A stretch of 64,000 nt of DNA. It comes from Erysipelotrichaceae bacterium (lineage in GTDB: Bacteria > Bacillota_I > Bacilli_A > Erysipelotrichales > Erysipelotrichaceae). Each line of letters opens with the position of its first letter. Positions within the stretch are counted from its first letter, which is position 1. The position numbers and the translations under genes are program-made. Positions 60,655 through 64,000 of the stretch are shown piece by piece. The notes beneath the pieces are model-generated. The model searched no databases, was not told the origin of the DNA, and saw nothing but the letters and a program-made list of their open reading frames with translations. Where the stretch lies: NCBI GenBank assembly GCA_017404785.1, contig JAFRBQ010000008.1:1-64000 (forward strand), given 5' to 3'.

Positions 60655-63600
60655 ATGAAATTACTGGATATATTGAATAACGAGAAGATCAAAGAGAATG
60701 TCCTGAAGTATTCGGAGCAGGTCGTTCTTTTTTCTTCTGCTTTTATTCTGGCTTCTATGACAATGGATATAACCATGCTTTCGGTAAGAATGCCGGAGTG
60801 GATTGTCACATCAGCACAGATAGTTCTTACGATTACCGTAATGATCAGAATAGTTTTTCAGACCAAAGAAAAAATACTGTGGATGGCGGTTCTTGCCGGA
60901 GCAGTATACTATCTCAGCTGGAATTTCTATTACTTTCAATTAATTGCCTTATTAAGCGTTGCCTGTGTAGGTATATCATATCGAAAAATACTGAAAGCCT
61001 ATCTGATCGGTGTCGGTACAATGGTTGCGGGCACTGTTATACTTGCACTTAGCGGGGGAGCAGAAAATCTTGTCTATATGAAGGACGGTTTTCTGCGCAG
61101 CTCAATGGGAATCATCTTCCCAACGGATTTTGCGACAATTGTACTTTTCCTTGCGATGAGCTTGTGGGTCTATTGGGAAGAACTCTCTGATGAAGCATCC
61201 TGTCTTATTTCAGCTTTTTCGATCTGGGTCTCCTGGTACATCGCCAGAAGCTATACAAGCACTCTTTGCAGCCTGATTTTTCTGGCAGCAGTGTTATATC
61301 GTACTTTTGAAAAACGAATTGTAGAGTCAAACAACAGCCTGCTCTGGATAAAGAAAACAGTCAACGTTATAGTTGGCTGTATGTTTCCGGCAATGCTGTT
61401 ACTGATGCTTGTCCTGATGATTGGCTATGCCAAAGGATATTCTTTTGCCTATGTTGCCAACAACCTGATGTCGGGACGTGTAAGATTATCTCTTGATGCA
61501 TACTATGAAAACGGTGTTTCTTTGTTTGGCCACCCGTTCAGACAGGAAGGAGCAGGTGGCAGTACCTATGGTACTTTCAATTACGAATTTGTAGATAGCA
61601 GCTATCCAAGGATCCTGCTTTTCTATGGTGTGGTGATTTTGACACTTGTATGTATACTGTGGGTATTTCTCACTGCACGGGCAATCAGGGCTGACAGACG
61701 GAGGATGGTTTTTGTTATGGCGATAATCGCTTTTCATTCGCTTTCCGAACATCATTTTATCGAACCTGTCTACAACATTTTTCTGATCCTTCCTTTTTCA
61801 TCAATGGAATTGAGGATAGTAAGGAAACAGGAAAACAGACAAGCAGTTTTGACTCTATGTGCTGTCTGCATTGGCGGTCTTGCATTAAGTGTTTTGTTAT
61901 TTCCAAAGATGCTTTCGATGTTTAGAATAACAGTCATGGAAAGCGATTCCCAGGGGCTGATGCTGGGGATGGCTATAGTGATGCTGACAGCTGTTTTTAT
62001 ACTGATCAATGCATGTTCCAATTGGACAGTCAGTGTTTTTTCTAAAGAAAGAGTTAAGAGATCCGACATCATTGCAACAGTCTGTTCGTGTCTTGTTATT
62101 GCTTTTCTAACTGGCTTGAATATCAGGATGACGGTGTCTTCCATGTCAAAGTATGATGATCTGATCAAAAATGATGAAGTAGCTTTAAAAACAATTCTCA
62201 ATGCAAAAACAGGGAAGGTATATGCCGATAAACTTGGAGAACTGTATCAAAGAAAATTTGAGGGAGTAAGCATATCTGCATTTGATGGCGAAGATCTTGC
62301 ACGTTTTGATAACATAACGATCGTCATTGATGAGAAGAAGGATTCACAGATCTTCTTAAGAAGCGGTTTTCTTTATACCAGGATCTCAGACGCGCATGCC
62401 ATATACACCAATGATGAAGAAGTCATAAATGCTTTGAAAAACAAAGGGTATCAGCTTACGGCTTTCTGCAGCGCGGAATATAAACTGGATCTTGCTGACA
62501 TGGCAAGGATCAATGGTCTTAAAGTAAATGAAGATGGAAGTGTAGATCTTGGGGGAGAAGCGCATTCTCTGATCTTCGGTGAAGGGTCAAATCCTTTTGA
62601 ATACGATTCAAAAAAAGTAATAAATCTCTATGCGGGTGAATATACGGCAAACTATCAGCTAAAGATCGATCCTGTCCCTTATGAGAGGGATTATCCGGTA
62701 TGTAGGATCATAATCGATGCCTATGCGGGTGAGAATAATCTTCGCACTCTAACTATCTACAGAAGCTGGTTTGATGAAAATGGGCAACTGGATGCAAAAG
62801 TTTCATTTAATTCCGGCAACAATACCGGCGTTATCTTCCGCTGCATCATGGAAGAAGGGCAAACCGCAATTCTTAAAGGTATTACCTGGCAAAGAACACC
62901 TGATTACGATATAAGACCTGTCTATAACAACGATCATGACAAGATACGCGATGAATACTATGACAAAACAGGAAAACCAGTTATGAACAAGGATGGTTTT
63001 GCTTCGTGTTCATATCACTATTGGGACAAAGTTACGATTGATGAAATTCATTATTATGATCTTCAGGGACAGCTGGTCAATACGAAAAAAGGTTATGCGA
63101 CTGTTTTGCGAACCTATAATGTCAAGCGGCAGCTGATTAAAGAAGAATATTTGGATACATTGAATAATCCGGTTATGAATAGTTACGGTTACGCAATACA
63201 GGAATGGGAATATGATCAGAATGGTAATGCCGTTCTTACGCGTTTTCTAGATATAGAAGGAAAACCGGTCCTTAACAGATCCGGATATGCGCAAATTCAT
63301 TATGGATATGATAACAGGCGCAGGATCATCGAAGAAACATACTTTGGAATAAATAATGAACCAATAAAAATGCAGGAAGGCTATTTCGGGATCGGGAAAG
63401 TATACGAAGAGGAAGATTCGATTCCAAGTGAATTGGTATATAAAGATGAAATTGGTCAGATAATCATAACTGATAAAGGCTGCTCTGTTGTCAAACTGGC
63501 GTACGAGGGAACAAACACAGTTAAAGAAAAACTGTTCTGTGATAAAAACGGAAACCCGGTCATGAGAAATGACGGCTATTCTTTAGAAAAAAGAATCTTT

Positions 63601-63888
63601 GATCTTGACGGGAATATATGGATTTACCAATATTGCGGTCTCGATGGCGAGCCCGTAATGAGCGAATACGGTTATGCCGAGGTTCATCGTACTTATGATG
63701 AAAACGGATTTATCAAGACCGAGACTTATTACGATAAAGACGGCAGACAGATCGAACTTGAGGATGGATTTGCTATGATTGAATGTGAAAATGACAATGT
63801 AGGTAATCTCATCCGTCAGCGTTTCTATACTTTAAACGGGGATTTGAAAAAAGAAATAGACTCCGATTTCTGGCTTGCTGTAGAATAG
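60655..63888 (+). CDS. Large polymerase-like membrane protein with tandem 33-residue repeats
   Basis: 1077 residues. Roughly twelve helices (~15-500) in an O-antigen-ligase/polymerase-like layout, then a soluble domain (~505-760), then from about residue 766 to the end nine to ten repeats of about 33 residues. The repeat consensus is YYDxxGxPVMNxxGYA followed by YDxxGN; examples are YYDKTGKPVMNKDGFA and GLDGEPVMSEYGYAEVHRTY. They resemble YD-type beta-hairpin repeats that bind carbohydrate or stack into a fibre. It begins nine bases after the GT-C gene, so both probably build a surface glycan. Confidence 0.7.
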   Translation: MKLLDILNNEKIKENVLKYSEQVVLFSSAFILASMTMDITMLSVRMPEWIVTSAQIVLTITVMIRIVFQTKEKILWMAVLAGAVYYLSWNFYYFQLIALLSVACVGISYRKILKAYLIGVGTMVAGTVILALSGGAENLVYMKDGFLRSSMGIIFPTDFATIVLFLAMSLWVYWEELSDEASCLISAFSIWVSWYIARSYTSTLCSLIFLAAVLYRTFEKRIVESNNSLLWIKKTVNVIVGCMFPAMLLLMLVLMIGYAKGYSFAYVANNLMSGRVRLSLDAYYENGVSLFGHPFRQEGAGGSTYGTFNYEFVDSSYPRILLFYGVVILTLVCILWVFLTARAIRADRRRMVFVMAIIAFHSLSEHHFIEPVYNIFLILPFSSMELRIVRKQENRQAVLTLCAVCIGGLALSVLLFPKMLSMFRITVMESDSQGLMLGMAIVMLTAVFILINACSNWTVSVFSKERVKRSDIIATVCSCLVIAFLTGLNIRMTVSSMSKYDDLIKNDEVALKTILNAKTGKVYADKLGELYQRKFEGVSISAFDGEDLARFDNITIVIDEKKDSQIFLRSGFLYTRISDAHAIYTNDEEVINALKNKGYQLTAFCSAEYKLDLADMARINGLKVNEDGSVDLGGEAHSLIFGEGSNPFEYDSKKVINLYAGEYTANYQLKIDPVPYERDYPVCRIIIDAYAGENNLRTLTIYRSWFDENGQLDAKVSFNSGNNTGVIFRCIMEEGQTAILKGITWQRTPDYDIRPVYNNDHDKIRDEYYDKTGKPVMNKDGFASCSYHYWDKVTIDEIHYYDLQGQLVNTKKGYATVLRTYNVKRQLIKEEYLDTLNNPVMNSYGYAIQEWEYDQNGNAVLTRFLDIEGKPVLNRSGYAQIHYGYDNRRRIIEETYFGINNEPIKMQEGYFGIGKVYEEEDSIPSELVYKDEIGQIIITDKGCSVVKLAYEGTNTVKEKLFCDKNGNPVMRNDGYSLEKRIFDLDGNIWIYQYCGLDGEPVMSEYGYAEVHRTYDENGFIKTETYYDKDGRQIELEDGFAMIECENDNVGNLIRQRFYTLNGDLKKEIDSDFWLAVE

Positions 63889-63965
63889 CAAATAAACCAG
63901 ACAGATAATATTCGATGTGAGTTATATGCTTTATTAACAGGAAAGTGTGATATAGACTGATAAGA

Positions 63966-64000
63966 ATGAAAACCGTAATTATAATTGGTGCCGGTCCTGC
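63966..64000 (+). CDS. Start of a flavoprotein / NAD(P)-binding gene, cut by the window end
   Basis: Twelve codons read MKTVIIIGAGPA, the first strand and glycine loop of a Rossmann FAD-binding fold (GxGxxA). Enzymes such as amine oxidases, phytoene desaturase-like proteins or UDP-galactopyranose mutase begin this way; the last would fit the glycan genes before it. The rest lies outside. Confidence 0.6.
   Translation, partial: MKTVIIIGAGP

Noticed and set aside
62950-63880. CRISPR or DNA tandem array
   Set aside because: The periodicity is at protein level (about 33 residues). The DNA copies are diverged and lie in one open frame.

Overview
The window looks like chromosomal DNA of a low-to-mid GC Gram-positive bacterium (Bacillota). 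I lean towards an anaerobic, gut-type, Erysipelotrichia-like lineage. The grounds are strong AGGAGG-type ribosome binding sites, TTGACA/TATAAT promoters, a T-box leader, a lipobox substrate-binding protein, an oxaloacetate decarboxylase sodium pump next to ATP-type PEP carboxykinase, and a Gram-positive type IV pilus locus. The taxonomic placement is inference; no marker gene is present.

Layout. 1-5.8 kb is an accessory-looking stretch: a broken SDR tail, an unrecognised protein, a Fic protein, an AraC/GyrI regulator, a frameshifted M24 peptidase and two small hypotheticals, one with a double-glycine leader. 5.8-18.1 kb holds ordinary metabolic and membrane genes: a nitrilase-family amidase, glutaminase, PAP2 phosphatase, a P-loop kinase/pyrophosphatase-like fusion, MupG, TetR, a CPBP protease, a 6-phospho-beta-glucosidase, a DNA glycosylase, an AI-2E-family exporter and a ParB-like/phosphoesterase fusion. 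tRNA-Val(CAC) and tRNA-Ala(GGC) sit in this part. 18.1-23.8 kb holds an AEC transporter and a hexuronate/KDG cluster (uxaC, KDPG aldolase-VOC fusion, kdgK, SDR). mgtE follows, then an ORF6N-domain gene and a TnpB-only IS605-type element with matching end hairpins.

28.3-32.6 kb is a minus-strand operon under a T-box riboswitch: an amino-acid ABC transporter whose binding protein appears circularly permuted, plus a cytosolic M14 carboxypeptidase. A hydrolase, a 971-residue GGDEF-like/EAL/PAS protein and a CDF metal exporter follow. 37.9-43.5 kb is a C4 metabolism block: pckA, oadA, oadG-like, biotin carrier, birA, oadB and a 44-residue membrane peptide. It should interconvert PEP, oxaloacetate and pyruvate and store decarboxylation energy as a sodium gradient.

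43.6-44.6 kb holds an ATPase remnant and a higBA toxin-antitoxin pair with an operator inside its promoter. From 44.9 kb the window is dominated by a type IV pilus/pseudopilus system: a pilin-like protein, later a short variant pseudopilin, pilD, pilM, pilN, pilO and pilB. A minus-strand AAA/DUF4143 gene interrupts it, then pilT, pilC and a strongly signalled major pilin follow. It ends in two large membrane glycan-type proteins, one carrying about nine tandem 33-residue repeats, and the first codons of a flavoprotein gene.

The most unusual items are the circularly permuted binding protein under a T-box, terminators that hold the stop codon in their loop, several gene fusions, the repeated AACTTGAA dyads around the ORF6N/TnpB region, and the pilus locus with its attached glycan genes.
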